Assembly (NCBI RefSeq): GCF_001698125.1 | Contig: NZ_CP013854.1 | Span: 3,534,001-3,598,000 of the forward strand | Reading direction: 5' to 3' | From: Pseudonocardia sp. HH130630-07 | GTDB taxonomy: Bacteria; Actinomycetota; Actinomycetes; Mycobacteriales; Pseudonocardiaceae | Length of the DNA: 64,000 bases | Shown: positions 26,627 through 34,269 of the stretch, in pieces | How positions within the stretch are numbered: position 1 is the stretch's first letter | Layout: each line of letters starts with the position of its first letter | The notes under the pieces: generated by a model | What the model saw: only the letters and a program-made list of their open reading frames with translations | Told to the model about the DNA's origin: nothing | Databases searched by the model: none | Made by a program: the position numbers and the translations under genes

Positions 26627-26662
26627 GTGCAGCTGCTCGTGAAGCGCCCCCGCACCGCCTGA
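26627..26662 (+). CDS. Eleven-residue leader peptide upstream of the rRNA methyltransferase
   Basis: GTG to TGA encodes VQLLVKRPRTA (first residue Met in vivo). The frame begins where transcription is predicted to start and ends in the loop of a perfect 8-bp hairpin. The layout resembles leader peptides that control macrolide-resistance methyltransferases by ribosome stalling. The role is inferred from layout; the peptide itself matches no known stalling sequence that I recall. Confidence 0.4.
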   Translation: MQLLVKRPRTA

Positions 26663-26670
26663 GGCGGTGC
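26652..26670 (+). promoter_or_regulatory. Hairpin overlapping the leader stop codon (attenuator candidate)
   Basis: GCACCGCC and GGCGGTGC pair perfectly around the TGA stop codon at 26660-26662. A translating or stalled ribosome at the end of the leader would cover the stem, so leader translation and folding exclude each other. There is no T-tract. Confidence 0.5.
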
Positions 26671-26710
26671 ACCCCGCCGGTCGGCCCGGAACCGCCGATC
26701 GGCCTCTCCC

Positions 26711-26730
26711 GCGTGCCGACAGGGGCACGC
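26711..26730 (+). promoter_or_regulatory. Second hairpin in the RlmA leader
   Basis: GCGTGCC at 26711-26717 pairs with GGCACGC at 26724-26730 around GACAGG. It lies 55 bases before the methyltransferase start and may act with the first hairpin. Confidence 0.4.
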
Positions 26731-26785
26731 GCCGCAGACGTGTCACCGCCGTGCTCCGCTCCGGATCACCAGGGACCGCACGACC

Positions 26786-27673
26786 ATGGATCTGCACTCC
26801 GCACCCGCTCCGCACCGGCCGGCACTCGACGGCCTGACCGCCCTGCTGGCGTGCCCGCACTGCGCCGCGACCCCGCTCGCCCGGGACGGCCGCAGCCTGC
26901 GCTGCCCGATCGGCCACAGCTTCGACATCGCCCGGCACGGCTACGTCTCGTTGCTGCGCGGCGACCGCCGGCACCGGCACCTCGGTGACGACCCCGCGAT
27001 GGTCGCCGCCCGGGACCGGTTCCTCTCCGCCGGTCACTACCGGCCACTGGTGTCGACGGTGACCGCCTTCGCCGTCGAGCACGCGGGGCCGGCGGAGCCC
27101 GTGGTCCTGGACCTGGCCGCGGGTACCGGGCACCATCTCGCCGCGGTGGTCGACGCCGTGCCGGGTGCGCGCGGCCTCGCGGTCGACCTCTCCGGTGCCG
27201 CCCTGCGCCGGGCGGCCCGGGTGCACCCGCGGGTGGCCGCCGTCGCGGCCGACGTCTGGCGGGAGCTGCCCGTCGCGCCGGGCTCGGCGCAGGTCGTGCT
27301 CACCGTGTTCGGTCCGCGCAACGCCGCGGAGATCGAGCGTGTCCTCGACCGGCGCGGTGTGCTGGTCGTGGCGGGCGCGGCCCCGGACCACCTGCACGAG
27401 CTGCGGGACCTGCTCGGGACCCTCGGTGTCGACCCGCACGCACCGGCACGGCGGCGGGCGGCCTTCGCGGCCTTCGAGCCGGTCGCCCGTCAGCCGGTGA
27501 CCTGGCGGATGGCCCTGCACCCCGAGGACGTCCGGTCGCTGGTGGCGATGGGGCCGAGCGCCCGGCACCTCGATCCGGCGGAGCTGGACCGGGCCGTCGC
27601 GGCGCTGCCCGCGACGGTCGGGGTGACCGCCGCGATCGAGGTGCTGGCGATGCGGCCCCGCTCCGGGGGCTGA
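26786..27673 (+). CDS. 23S rRNA (guanine-N1)-methyltransferase, RlmA/TlrB family
   Basis: 295 residues. An N-terminal zinc site CPHC...CPIGHSFD is followed by HGYVSLL, the marker of this family. The SAM-binding motif is VVLDLAAGTGHHLAAV and the catalytic region is VLTVFGPRNAAEIERVL. Family members methylate G745 or G748 in helix 35 of 23S rRNA. The Gram-positive type confers tylosin or mycinamicin resistance when active on G748. The start follows a 160-base leader with a short peptide frame and two hairpins, and has only a weak ribosome binding site, which suggests controlled expression. Confidence 0.88.
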   Translation: MDLHSAPAPHRPALDGLTALLACPHCAATPLARDGRSLRCPIGHSFDIARHGYVSLLRGDRRHRHLGDDPAMVAARDRFLSAGHYRPLVSTVTAFAVEHAGPAEPVVLDLAAGTGHHLAAVVDAVPGARGLAVDLSGAALRRAARVHPRVAAVAADVWRELPVAPGSAQVVLTVFGPRNAAEIERVLDRRGVLVVAGAAPDHLHELRDLLGTLGVDPHAPARRRAAFAAFEPVARQPVTWRMALHPEDVRSLVAMGPSARHLDPAELDRAVAALPATVGVTAAIEVLAMRPRSGG

Positions 27674-27692
27674 CCGCCGCGGCCCGGGAGCG
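27659..27692. terminator. Hairpin at the end of the methyltransferase gene
   Basis: CGCTCCGGG pairs with CCCGGGAGCG with one bulged base, spanning the stop codon. It lies between convergent genes and could end both transcripts. Confidence 0.4.
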
Positions 27693-27715
27693 CGTGTCCG
27701 TGTCGCCGAGGTGGC

Positions 27716-28162
27716 TCAGCCCGGCGTCCGGCCCGCCTCGTGCAGGGCGAGCAGGCCCCGCACGAACGCGGTCCGGTCGCCGGCCGGGACCCGCTCGAGG
27801 AACCGGATCTCGGCACCCCGGACGGCGGTCCGGACGGTGTCACGCAGCCGCCGGCCCTCGGGGGTGAGCGCCAGCAGCCGCGCCCTGCGGTCCGCGGGAT
27901 CGGGACTGCGGGTCAGCAGCCCGCGGTGCTCCAGGTCGTCGAGGACCGGGATGATCCGGGTCTTGTCCGCGTGGATCGCCGCGGCCAGGGCCGCCTGGGT
28001 GCGCAGGGGCTCGTCGTCCAGCCGGGACAGCACGGAGTAGGCCCACATCGAGAGCCCGTGCTCGTCGAGGATCGGGCGTTCGAGCGCCATCAGCTCCCGG
28101 CCGAGCGGGACGAGCATCGCGGCGAGATCCGGGCGTGCGGAGTCCTCGGCGCCGGGCGTCAT
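27716..28162 (-). CDS. MarR-family transcriptional regulator
   Basis: 148 residues from the ATG at 28162. It has the winged-helix pattern of MarR proteins: SVLSRLDDEPLRTQAALAAA, then DKTRIIPVLDDLEHRGLLTR, then the wing PDPADRRARLLALTPEG. Such regulators usually repress their own gene and a drug- or stress-response gene. It is convergent with the rRNA methyltransferase, so control of that gene is not implied by position. Confidence 0.87.
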   Translation of the reverse strand: MTPGAEDSARPDLAAMLVPLGRELMALERPILDEHGLSMWAYSVLSRLDDEPLRTQAALAAAIHADKTRIIPVLDDLEHRGLLTRSPDPADRRARLLALTPEGRRLRDTVRTAVRGAEIRFLERVPAGDRTAFVRGLLALHEAGRTPG

Positions 28163-29047
28163 GCCGGGACGATACAGCGGGGCGCCCGCCCGGCCACGTC
28201 CTCACCGGGAGCAGCCGGCGCCGGTCCCGTTGCGAGATAAAATCGTGATCCGCGTGGGAGATCCGCGTGTGATCTTCGGGATTCGGCCGGAAAACGCCGA
28301 GACCGGGACGGGTGCGCTGTGGTATAGGCCCGGGCGCACTCTCGTGGGGGCGTTCCCCCTGCCGCTCGGCCGCCGTCCCGGGGCCGGGGTGTGCGGGAAT
28401 TCGGCGTGCGGAATTCGGGGATTCCCGGGGCGTCGGCGGTGCTCCCCGGGGAGCCGGGTGCGAGGGGGTGTGGCGGAGCCGGCCGGGCGGTCGCCCTGGT
28501 CGGTACGCAGGTCGGCGGCCGCACCGGCGTCGCGGGCAGGGCATGCCGGGACCGGTACCCCTCGGCGGTGACAGGCGGCAGGGATCGTCCGCGGGGTCAG
28601 CGAATGCTTACCAGGACAACGCACGAGGCCGATCGGGTGAACCCGTTCAGCCGCACCGCCGAACAGTCTTTCGGCGCCCCGGTTTCGGCACCGGACCCGG
28701 CCGTACCCGTATACGGCCGCGTCGCAGGTGTGACGTCCGTCGGGCGTTCGACGGGAAAGCCTCGGGTGGCGTGTCGTCCCGTTCCGCCGGCGTGCCGGAG
28801 CGTCGCCCGCCACGACCGGCCGGGGCATCGCGGCGACGGGTGCCGATCCGCCGCGGCCGGCGGCGCGGTGCCGGCCGCCTTCCGGGGCGCCGCGCGCCGG
28901 TCCGGCCGGCGCCCCTCCGGCTCCGGGCACGGCCGTCGCCCCGGGCCCGGGCCCGCGGAACGGGCGGCGCCGGGGACGACGGTGACGGTCGGTGAGGGAT
29001 TCCCCCTGCACTCCTGTTTGTGTGACTTCGGGGCCGGATCCTTCGCC
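28163..29047. other. 885-base region without a recognised gene
   Basis: Open frames here are Arg/Gly/Pro-rich and lack start signals or codon structure, so I reject them. Close to the MarR start two direct copies of GATCCGCGTG lie at 28247-28256 and 28260-28269, 13 bases apart, and could be MarR sites. Two copies of GTGCGG(G)AATTCGG occur at 28391-28420. The remainder shows nothing I can name; it could be decayed DNA next to the insertion elements or hold a non-coding RNA. Confidence 0.4.
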
Positions 29048-29059
29048 TATGCTGCAGAA

Positions 29060-29099
29060 GTGGGCGATTCCGATGTCGAGATCCGTATTCCGGCACAGT
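29060..29099 (+). pseudogene. 5' fragment of a gene of unknown function split by an insertion element
   Basis: Thirteen codons (MGDSDVEIRIPAQ) start at a GTG six bases after TATGCT (29048-29053), a leaderless arrangement. The frame runs into the left end of the element at 29100. Removing the element and one AGT copy joins it in frame to 30089-30493. The restored protein has 147 residues. Confidence 0.65.
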
Positions 29100-30086
29100 G
29101 AGCCTTTCCCAGTAGGTGCTGGTTGATCATGTGGTTCGGTCGTGCTCGACGTGGAGGAGAACGAGCGCGGCGGCGGTGATCGCGCCGATCCGCCAGGGGC
29201 AGAAGCTGACCCGACGCAGCGCCTTGAAGGTGGTCTTGAGCAGGGAGTTCCCGCGTTCGGCCACAGCCCTGACGGCGGAGTGCAGCGTGTTGACGGTGCG
29301 CTTGTCCTCCGACAGCCCACTGCCGGTGGGGGTCTTGAACGGGCAGGTCAGGCGGGTGTTCTCACCGTCGTAGCCGAGGTCGGCGAGCACGACGTGGGTG
29401 TCGTCGGTCCAGTCCTCGATCGCGTCGAGCAGGCCGGGGTGGCCGCGGGCGCAGGTGGTGTCGTGCTCGCGGCCCGGGCGCACCGGGGATGTCCACAACG
29501 GCCACCCGTCAGGCGCGGTGAGGACCTGAACGTTCCCGCCGTGGACGTGGTGCTTGCCCGACCACCACAGATCCACTCCCGGGGTCGGTCCGGGAGTGCG
29601 GGAGCGGTCAGTGTGGATCACGGTGCCGTCGAGGTGAACGTGGGTGTGCCCGGCGGTGCGGGCCGCGAGCAGCGCGCCGGGCAGTCCAGGCGCGGCGGCG
29701 GCCAGAACGTCGATGCCTTCGTGCAGGTAGCGGTAGGTACTCGACAGGCTCAGCTGGTTGTCGGCGGCGAGCTGGGCGACCCGGGTGGCGTCGAGGAACC
29801 AGCGCAGCACCAGCACCGCGTGGCGGTCACAGTCCAGCGCGCGGCGCCCGCGCCGGGTCCCGCGCCGGAGGCGTTCCTCGGCCAACAGTCGCGACAACAT
29901 GGACGCGGTGGGCTCCCCGATCGGGAGCACGGCGGTGTAGGTGACAGGATCGGGCACGCGGGACCTCGGTGGTGAGTCGATCTTTGAGCGGACCGACCTC
30001 TTCTACCGGGGTCCCGCACCCTCGTTGAGCACCTCCACGCCCCCGGCGTGTCGCCGCCAGCCGCTCCCCACTACTGGGAAAGGCTC
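29100..30086. mobile_element. IS5-family insertion sequence, probably ISL2 group, 987 bp
   Basis: Perfect 16-bp terminal inverted repeats: GAGCCTTTCCCAGTAG at 29100-29115 and its complement at 30071-30086. A 3-bp target duplication AGT occurs at 29097-29099 and 30087-30089. An ANT-type 3-bp duplication is what I recall for the ISL2 group. One transposase gene fills the element. It interrupts a 147-residue gene. Confidence 0.9.
29127..29957 (-). CDS. Transposase of the IS5-family element (DDE_Tnp_4 type)
   Basis: 277 residues, intact. An N-terminal helix-turn-helix region (LAADNQLSLSSTYRYLHEG) is followed by a DDE core. LDGTVIHTDR supplies the first Asp, VVLADLGYDGEN the second, and the NTLHSAVRAVAERGNSLLK block the Glu. 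It starts from the ATG at 29957 and lies wholly between the inverted repeats, so the element may still be active. Confidence 0.9.
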   Translation of the reverse strand: MPDPVTYTAVLPIGEPTASMLSRLLAEERLRRGTRRGRRALDCDRHAVLVLRWFLDATRVAQLAADNQLSLSSTYRYLHEGIDVLAAAAPGLPGALLAARTAGHTHVHLDGTVIHTDRSRTPGPTPGVDLWWSGKHHVHGGNVQVLTAPDGWPLWTSPVRPGREHDTTCARGHPGLLDAIEDWTDDTHVVLADLGYDGENTRLTCPFKTPTGSGLSEDKRTVNTLHSAVRAVAERGNSLLKTTFKALRRVSFCPWRIGAITAAALVLLHVEHDRTT

Positions 30087-30088
30087 AG

Positions 30089-30493
30089 TATCTGCCCGGT
30101 TATATCGTTTACAGCGAGAAGGTGTGGTTCCGATGCAGTCGGTCCGATGTGGCCGACTCGGTCCGATGTGCGTCTGTCGTCGATCCCGAGGGCACTGCAA
30201 CCGGAGGCGGTACCCGCGATCTCATCGACGCCGTAACTTCTCCGCTCCGGTCGATCACGACGGATGATCTCGAAGACAAGACGAGTACGGATCTTTTTAC
30301 TGCGGCGAGGTCTCGCGGAGTCAGCGACGACGACGGGCGCCTGGCTGACGCTCTCGGTCGCCTCTGGCTTCTCCGGATGGTCCGGTTTCGCCCAAGCGAT
30401 TCTGGGGATCAGGGGCGCCTGTGGTCGCAATGTAGCTGGGCAGAGATTGATGCAGTGCTCAATCATGTGAACGGAGTCGACTGGCAGCTTTGA
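30089..30493 (+). pseudogene. 3' fragment of the split gene of unknown function
   Basis: 135 codons including the stop continue the 5' fragment in frame: YLPGYIVYSEKVWFRC, then a mid part with DDLEDKTSTDLFTAARSRG, ending SWAEIDAVLNHVNGVDWQL. Base composition is visibly less GC-rich than the surroundings. No family is recognised. A GTG at 30122 could still start a shortened protein, so part of it may be expressed. Confidence 0.6.
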
Positions 30494-30510
30494 TCGTCCG
30501 CCGTGCTCGG

Positions 30511-31434
30511 TCAGGGCTGGAGGGCGGCGGTGAGCAGTTCGCGGGTCCGCGGGTCGGGTTCGGCGTCGATCGCCTCCAGCTCGACGCGGAGCAGGTCGTA
30601 GACCGCTTCGGCGTGGTCGAGGTGGCCGGCTCGAAGGTGAAGGGTGATCAGTGTGCGGGCGATGGCCTCGTTGCGGGGTTCCATCGTGCGGGCCCGGTCC
30701 AGGAGCTGAACGGCGGCCCGGTCGTCTCCGCGTTCGACGTCGAGCGCCACCAGTTCGTTGATGATCTCCAAGAACTTGCGCCGGGTGGTCTCGCGCAGGC
30801 TGTGCGCCCAGAGTCCGGGTAGGTCAGCGGCGTACAGATCACGATAGGAGCCGACGACCTTTCGCAGCTGGATGCGACGCCGCTCGGGTGCGTGGTCGGT
30901 GCAGGGGTCCGCGGTCGCCTGCAGGGCCCAGAGGTCGGCGGTGACGGTGCTCGGGTCCAGCGTCCAGCGGTCACCGGTGCCGATGATCTCGGCGGTGCGC
31001 TCGTCGCCTGTGGTGTCGATCAGCGTCTTGCGTAGACGGCTCAACGCCGAATGCAACGTCGTCTCCGGAGTCAGGGACTGGCTGTCGGGGCACAAGGTGG
31101 CCACGAGGTAGTCGCGGGTGGCGCCCTTGGGGTGTGCGGCCAGACAGGCCAGCAGCTCGCGGGCCAGGCGCGGGATGCGGGAGATGACCAGCGGCCCCGT
31201 CTGGCGGCCGGACGAGGCTTGGGTGGCGTCGGGGGGACGGTAGGTCAGCTCGACCGGTCCGAGTACCGATAGGTAGAGCGGCGTGTGCGGATCGTCCCGT
31301 TCGGGCTCGCGGTCCGGCGGTGCGGTCGCCTCGGTGCCGGTGCCGGTGCCGGTGCCGGTGTCGTGCTGTGTGCTGTGGTCGGTGCTGGTTGCGGGTGTCC
31401 TGGTGGGGGTGTGGGCCGGGGTGAGGGTCGCGGC
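30511..31434 (-). pseudogene. SARP/BTAD-type transcriptional regulator, 3' fragment (split by IS5-family element)
   Basis: 307 residues downstream of the insertion. After a Thr/Pro-rich linker with a GGTGCC hexanucleotide repeat (TGTGTG, plus-strand 31331-31360) comes an OmpR-type winged helix (LSVLGPVEL, ARELLACLAAHPKGATRDYL, LHSALSRLRKTL). A bacterial transcriptional activation domain follows (ADLWALQ, YRDLYAADLPGLWAHSLRE, TLITLHLRAGHLDHAEAVY). Such proteins often activate natural-product clusters. The first 25 residues lie beyond the element at 32379-32453. With the DNA-binding domain intact but promoter and start removed, it is probably silent. Confidence 0.8.
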
Positions 31435-31436
31435 TA

Positions 31437-32378
31437 GGGCGTGTCTCCCAGATAGGCGGAGCGGGGTGCGCGATGCTTGATCGGTGCCGCGTACCGCTGT
31501 CCTGACTGATGCCCAGTGGGCCCGTCTGGCGCCGCTGTTGCCCTCCTCCGAGGGTCGTCGCGGGCGCCCGTTCCGCGATGACCGCCGGGTGCTCGAGGGG
31601 ATCATCTACCGGTATCGGTGCGGGCTTCCCTGGCGCGACGTCCCAGCCGAGTTCGGGCCGTGGCAGACGTTGTGGAAGCGGCACCGCCGCTACAGCGGCG
31701 ACGGCACCTGGGACCACATCCTGGCTGCTCTTCTGGTCGAGGCCGACGCCGCCGAGGTGCTCGGGTGGGCGGTCAGCGTGGACTCCACGATCATCCGTGC
31801 CCACCAGCACGCCGCGACCCTCAAGCGCGACACAGGGGGCCGGATCGAACTACACGAATCTGCTCGCCGAACCAGCAGATCACGCGCTGGGACGGTCCCG
31901 CGGAGGGCTGTCGACGAAGATCCACCAGCTCGTTGACGGGCACGGCCGCCCGCTGGTGGTCCTCCTCGGCCCCGGCCAGGGCGGCGACTCGCCAATGTTT
32001 CCGCACCTGATGGCGCACCTGAGCATCGCCCGACCGGGCCCGGGACGACCCCGGACCCGGCCTGAACGCGTGCGCGCGGACAAGGCCTACTCCTCACGCG
32101 CGATCCGCCGGCACCTGCGCGAGCGCCGGATCATCGCTGTCATTCCGGAGCCCTCTGACCAGCAGGGACACCGCAAACGACGGGGCTCACGCGGTGGCCG
32201 ACCGCCCGCATTCGATCCGGTCGACTACCGAAACCGCAACGTCGTCGAGTGCGGGTTCTGCCACGTCAAGCAGTGGCGCGGGCTGGCCACCCGTTACGAC
32301 AAGCTCGCCCTGACCTTCCGCGGCGGCGCCGTCCTGAAGGCGATCGTCACCTGGCTCCGCGCATTGGGAGACACACCC
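31437..32378. mobile_element. IS5-family insertion sequence, IS427-like, 942 bp
   Basis: Terminal inverted repeats GGGCGTGTCTCCCA and TGGGAGACACACCC match at 13 of 14 positions, flanked by TA duplications inside CTAG (31435-31436 and 32379-32380). This is typical of the IS427 group. The transposase is encoded in two overlapping frames. The element splits a SARP-type regulator. Confidence 0.9.
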
Positions 32379-32381
32379 TAG
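31484..32381 (+). CDS. IS5-family transposase in two frames (orfA/orfB with +1 shift)
   Basis: OrfA starts at the GTG at 31484 and runs to 31936. It contains the helix-turn-helix DUF4096-type part (LTDAQWARLAPLLP, GLPWRDVPAEFGPW) and VDSTIIRAHQHAA with the first catalytic Asp. The C-terminal half is read in the +1 frame: DHALGRSRGGLSTKIHQ, RVRADKAYSSRAIRR, RNVVECGFCHVKQWRGLATRYDK, ending at 32381. The shift probably occurs near the G-run at about 31833-31837. IS427 relatives often use programmed frameshifting, but a simple indel would look the same. The stop codon uses the flanking TAG. Confidence 0.8.
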
Positions 32382-32453
32382 TCCGGCTCTGTGGGGCAGC
32401 TCTGCGCTCGTCGGCCAGCGAGCGCCGCTGAGCGGACCGGAGATCGTGCTCAT
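32379..32453 (-). pseudogene. SARP-type regulator, 5' fragment
   Basis: Twenty-five codons (MSTISGPLSGARWPTSAEL and on to the CTA codon at the insertion point). Joining across the element with one TA copy gives a continuous 332-residue protein with the fragment at 30511-31434. The ATG at 32453 lacks a clear ribosome binding site. In-frame GTG (32474) and TTG (32477) codons lie upstream, at the edge of the iron box. Confidence 0.65.
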
Positions 32454-32457
32454 CTTA

Positions 32458-32495
32458 TTGCGAATCAGATTCACCAATCAGTAAGGTTCACCTGA
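32458..32495. promoter_or_regulatory. Iron box and promoter upstream of the siderophore import operon
   Basis: ATCAGTAAGGTTCACCTGA at 32477-32495 matches the DtxR/IdeR consensus TTAGGTTAGGCTAACCTAA-like box at about 13 of 19 positions. TTGCGA (32458-32463) and TAAGGT (32482-32487) with an 18-base spacer fit a promoter reading right, with the -10 inside the box. It also covers the upstream side of the split SARP gene. Confidence 0.65.
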
Positions 32496-32511
32496 CTTCA
32501 TGGAGGTGGAC

Positions 32512-34269
32512 GTGCTCGGACGGATCGTGCAGCAATGGCGTGCTGCTCGAGTGGTGCGGACCCAGGGTTTCGACCCGGCCGCGTTCCAACAGCTCACCGC
32601 GGGGGTGGGTCGTCATCTGCGGGCCGCAGCCTGGCTGCAGGGGGTGGCGACGGCGGTACTGTTGGGGCCCTACGTTGGCATCTGGCTGATCGCGAGCGAG
32701 GTGCTTTCAGGGGGGCAGGAGGTCTGGCCGTGGGTGGGGCTCGTCGCGGGGTTCGCGGTGCTGGGGTTCCTGCTGCGGTTGGGCGCGTATGCGTTGTCCC
32801 ACACCGCGGAGGTCACCGTGGCACCGGATGTGCGACTGCGCATCGCCGACCACCTCAGCCGGGTTCCGCTCGGGTGGTTCACCGCCGGGGCGAGTAGTCG
32901 CACGGCGCTCTCCGCGATGCGGGGCGATGTGGAGGACCTCCACGCGGCGATCGCCCACGGTAGGTTGGACGTGGTGGGAGCGGTCGTCGGGCCGGTCCTC
33001 GCGGTGGGGTGGCTGCTGGTCCTGGATTGGCGGCTGGCCGTGTTGCTGCTGGTGATGCCCGCGCTCTCGACCCTGCTGATGACGCGGGCGCTGTCCGGGG
33101 CGACCGAGGTCATGCGTGCGGTGCCCGCAGCGATCGGTGCCCTGACCACTTCGGTGGCGCGGATGGTCCGCGACGTCGGGACGCTGCGGGTCGTCGGCAG
33201 GCGCGCCGACGAGCCCGTCCTAGAGGCAGTGGATCGCCTGCACGCGGCGCTGAGCACCGCGGTGCGGTTGCAGGAAGTCCGCGGGGGGCGGGCGAACGCG
33301 CTGGTGACACCGGTGCTTACGCTCGCTCTCGTACTCGCCGCGGGTGCCGGGCTGATCGCGCTTGGCTCGTTGAGGCCGGTGGACCTCCTGCCCTTCCTGC
33401 TGCTCGCGGTGTCGGTCGCCGGGGTGACGCGGATCCCGGAGACCATGCTGGCGCTGCGCACCGGGTACGCCGCCGCGACCCGCCTGCAGGCACTGCTCGC
33501 CGTCCCAGCGCTGCCGGCGCCGACGACGCCCACCGCGGTCGACGGTGCCCGGCTCGAGTTCCGGGACGTGACTTTCGGCCACGACCCGGACCGGCCGGTG
33601 CTGCACGGCATCGACCTGGTCTGCGAGCCCGGCACGGTGACCGCGCTGGTCGGGCCGTCCGGCGCGGGGAAGTCGACGGTCGCCGCGCTGGCGGGTCGGT
33701 TCTGGGACGCCACCTCCGGTGCGGTTCTCGTCGGTGGGGTCGACGTCCGTGAGGCGGCCGATCTCTACTGCACCGTGGGCTTCGTGCTCCAGGACTCCGC
33801 CGTGCCCCGCACCTCACTGCGGGACGCCATCCGGCTGGGGCGCCCCTCAGCGACGGACGCCGAGGTGGAGGCGGCCGCCCGCGCGGGGCGGATCCACGAC
33901 CGCATCCTCGAGACGCCGCGGGGCTACGACACCGTCGTCGGCGAGGAGGTGCGGCTCTCCGGTGGCGAGCGGCAACGGATCGCGATCGCCCGGCTGCTGC
34001 TCACCGATCCGCAGGTGCTCGTCCTGGACGAGGCGACCGCGCACCTAGACCCGGAGTCTGAGGCGCAGATCCTCGCCGCGCTGGCGGAGCTCGCCGCGGG
34101 TCGCACGGTGCTGATGGTCGCCCACCGACTGGCGACGATCGTCGGCGCACAGCAGATCTGTGTGCTCGACGGCGGTCGAATCGTGCAGCGCGGCACCCAC
34201 GACGAGCTGCTGCGGGAGAGCGGGACCTACCGGGACCTCTGGGAGGCGCACGAGGGGGTGGCGGCGTGA
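32512..34269 (+). CDS. ABC half-transporter for siderophore import (IrtA/YbtP-like), first subunit
   Basis: 585 residues from the GTG at 32512, with GGAGG five bases upstream; an in-frame ATG at 32500 is an alternative, but the ribosome binding site would lie inside it. A six-helix membrane domain is followed by a nucleotide-binding domain with Walker A GPSGAGKST (Lys387), signature LSGGERQRIAIAR, and VLVLDEATAHLDPE. Type IV exporter-fold pairs of this kind import ferric siderophores in mycobacteria (IrtAB) and Yersinia (YbtPQ). The coupled lipoprotein and upstream iron box support import here. No siderophore-reductase domain is fused. Confidence 0.88.
   Translation: MLGRIVQQWRAARVVRTQGFDPAAFQQLTAGVGRHLRAAAWLQGVATAVLLGPYVGIWLIASEVLSGGQEVWPWVGLVAGFAVLGFLLRLGAYALSHTAEVTVAPDVRLRIADHLSRVPLGWFTAGASSRTALSAMRGDVEDLHAAIAHGRLDVVGAVVGPVLAVGWLLVLDWRLAVLLLVMPALSTLLMTRALSGATEVMRAVPAAIGALTTSVARMVRDVGTLRVVGRRADEPVLEAVDRLHAALSTAVRLQEVRGGRANALVTPVLTLALVLAAGAGLIALGSLRPVDLLPFLLLAVSVAGVTRIPETMLALRTGYAAATRLQALLAVPALPAPTTPTAVDGARLEFRDVTFGHDPDRPVLHGIDLVCEPGTVTALVGPSGAGKSTVAALAGRFWDATSGAVLVGGVDVREAADLYCTVGFVLQDSAVPRTSLRDAIRLGRPSATDAEVEAAARAGRIHDRILETPRGYDTVVGEEVRLSGGERQRIAIARLLLTDPQVLVLDEATAHLDPESEAQILAALAELAAGRTVLMVAHRLATIVGAQQICVLDGGRIVQRGTHDELLRESGTYRDLWEAHEGVAA

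Noticed and set aside
30071-30466. Minus-strand 131-codon frame at the right end of the first insertion element
   Set aside because: It overlaps the terminal inverted repeat and lies antisense to the restored 147-codon gene, whose frame is continuous across the excised element.
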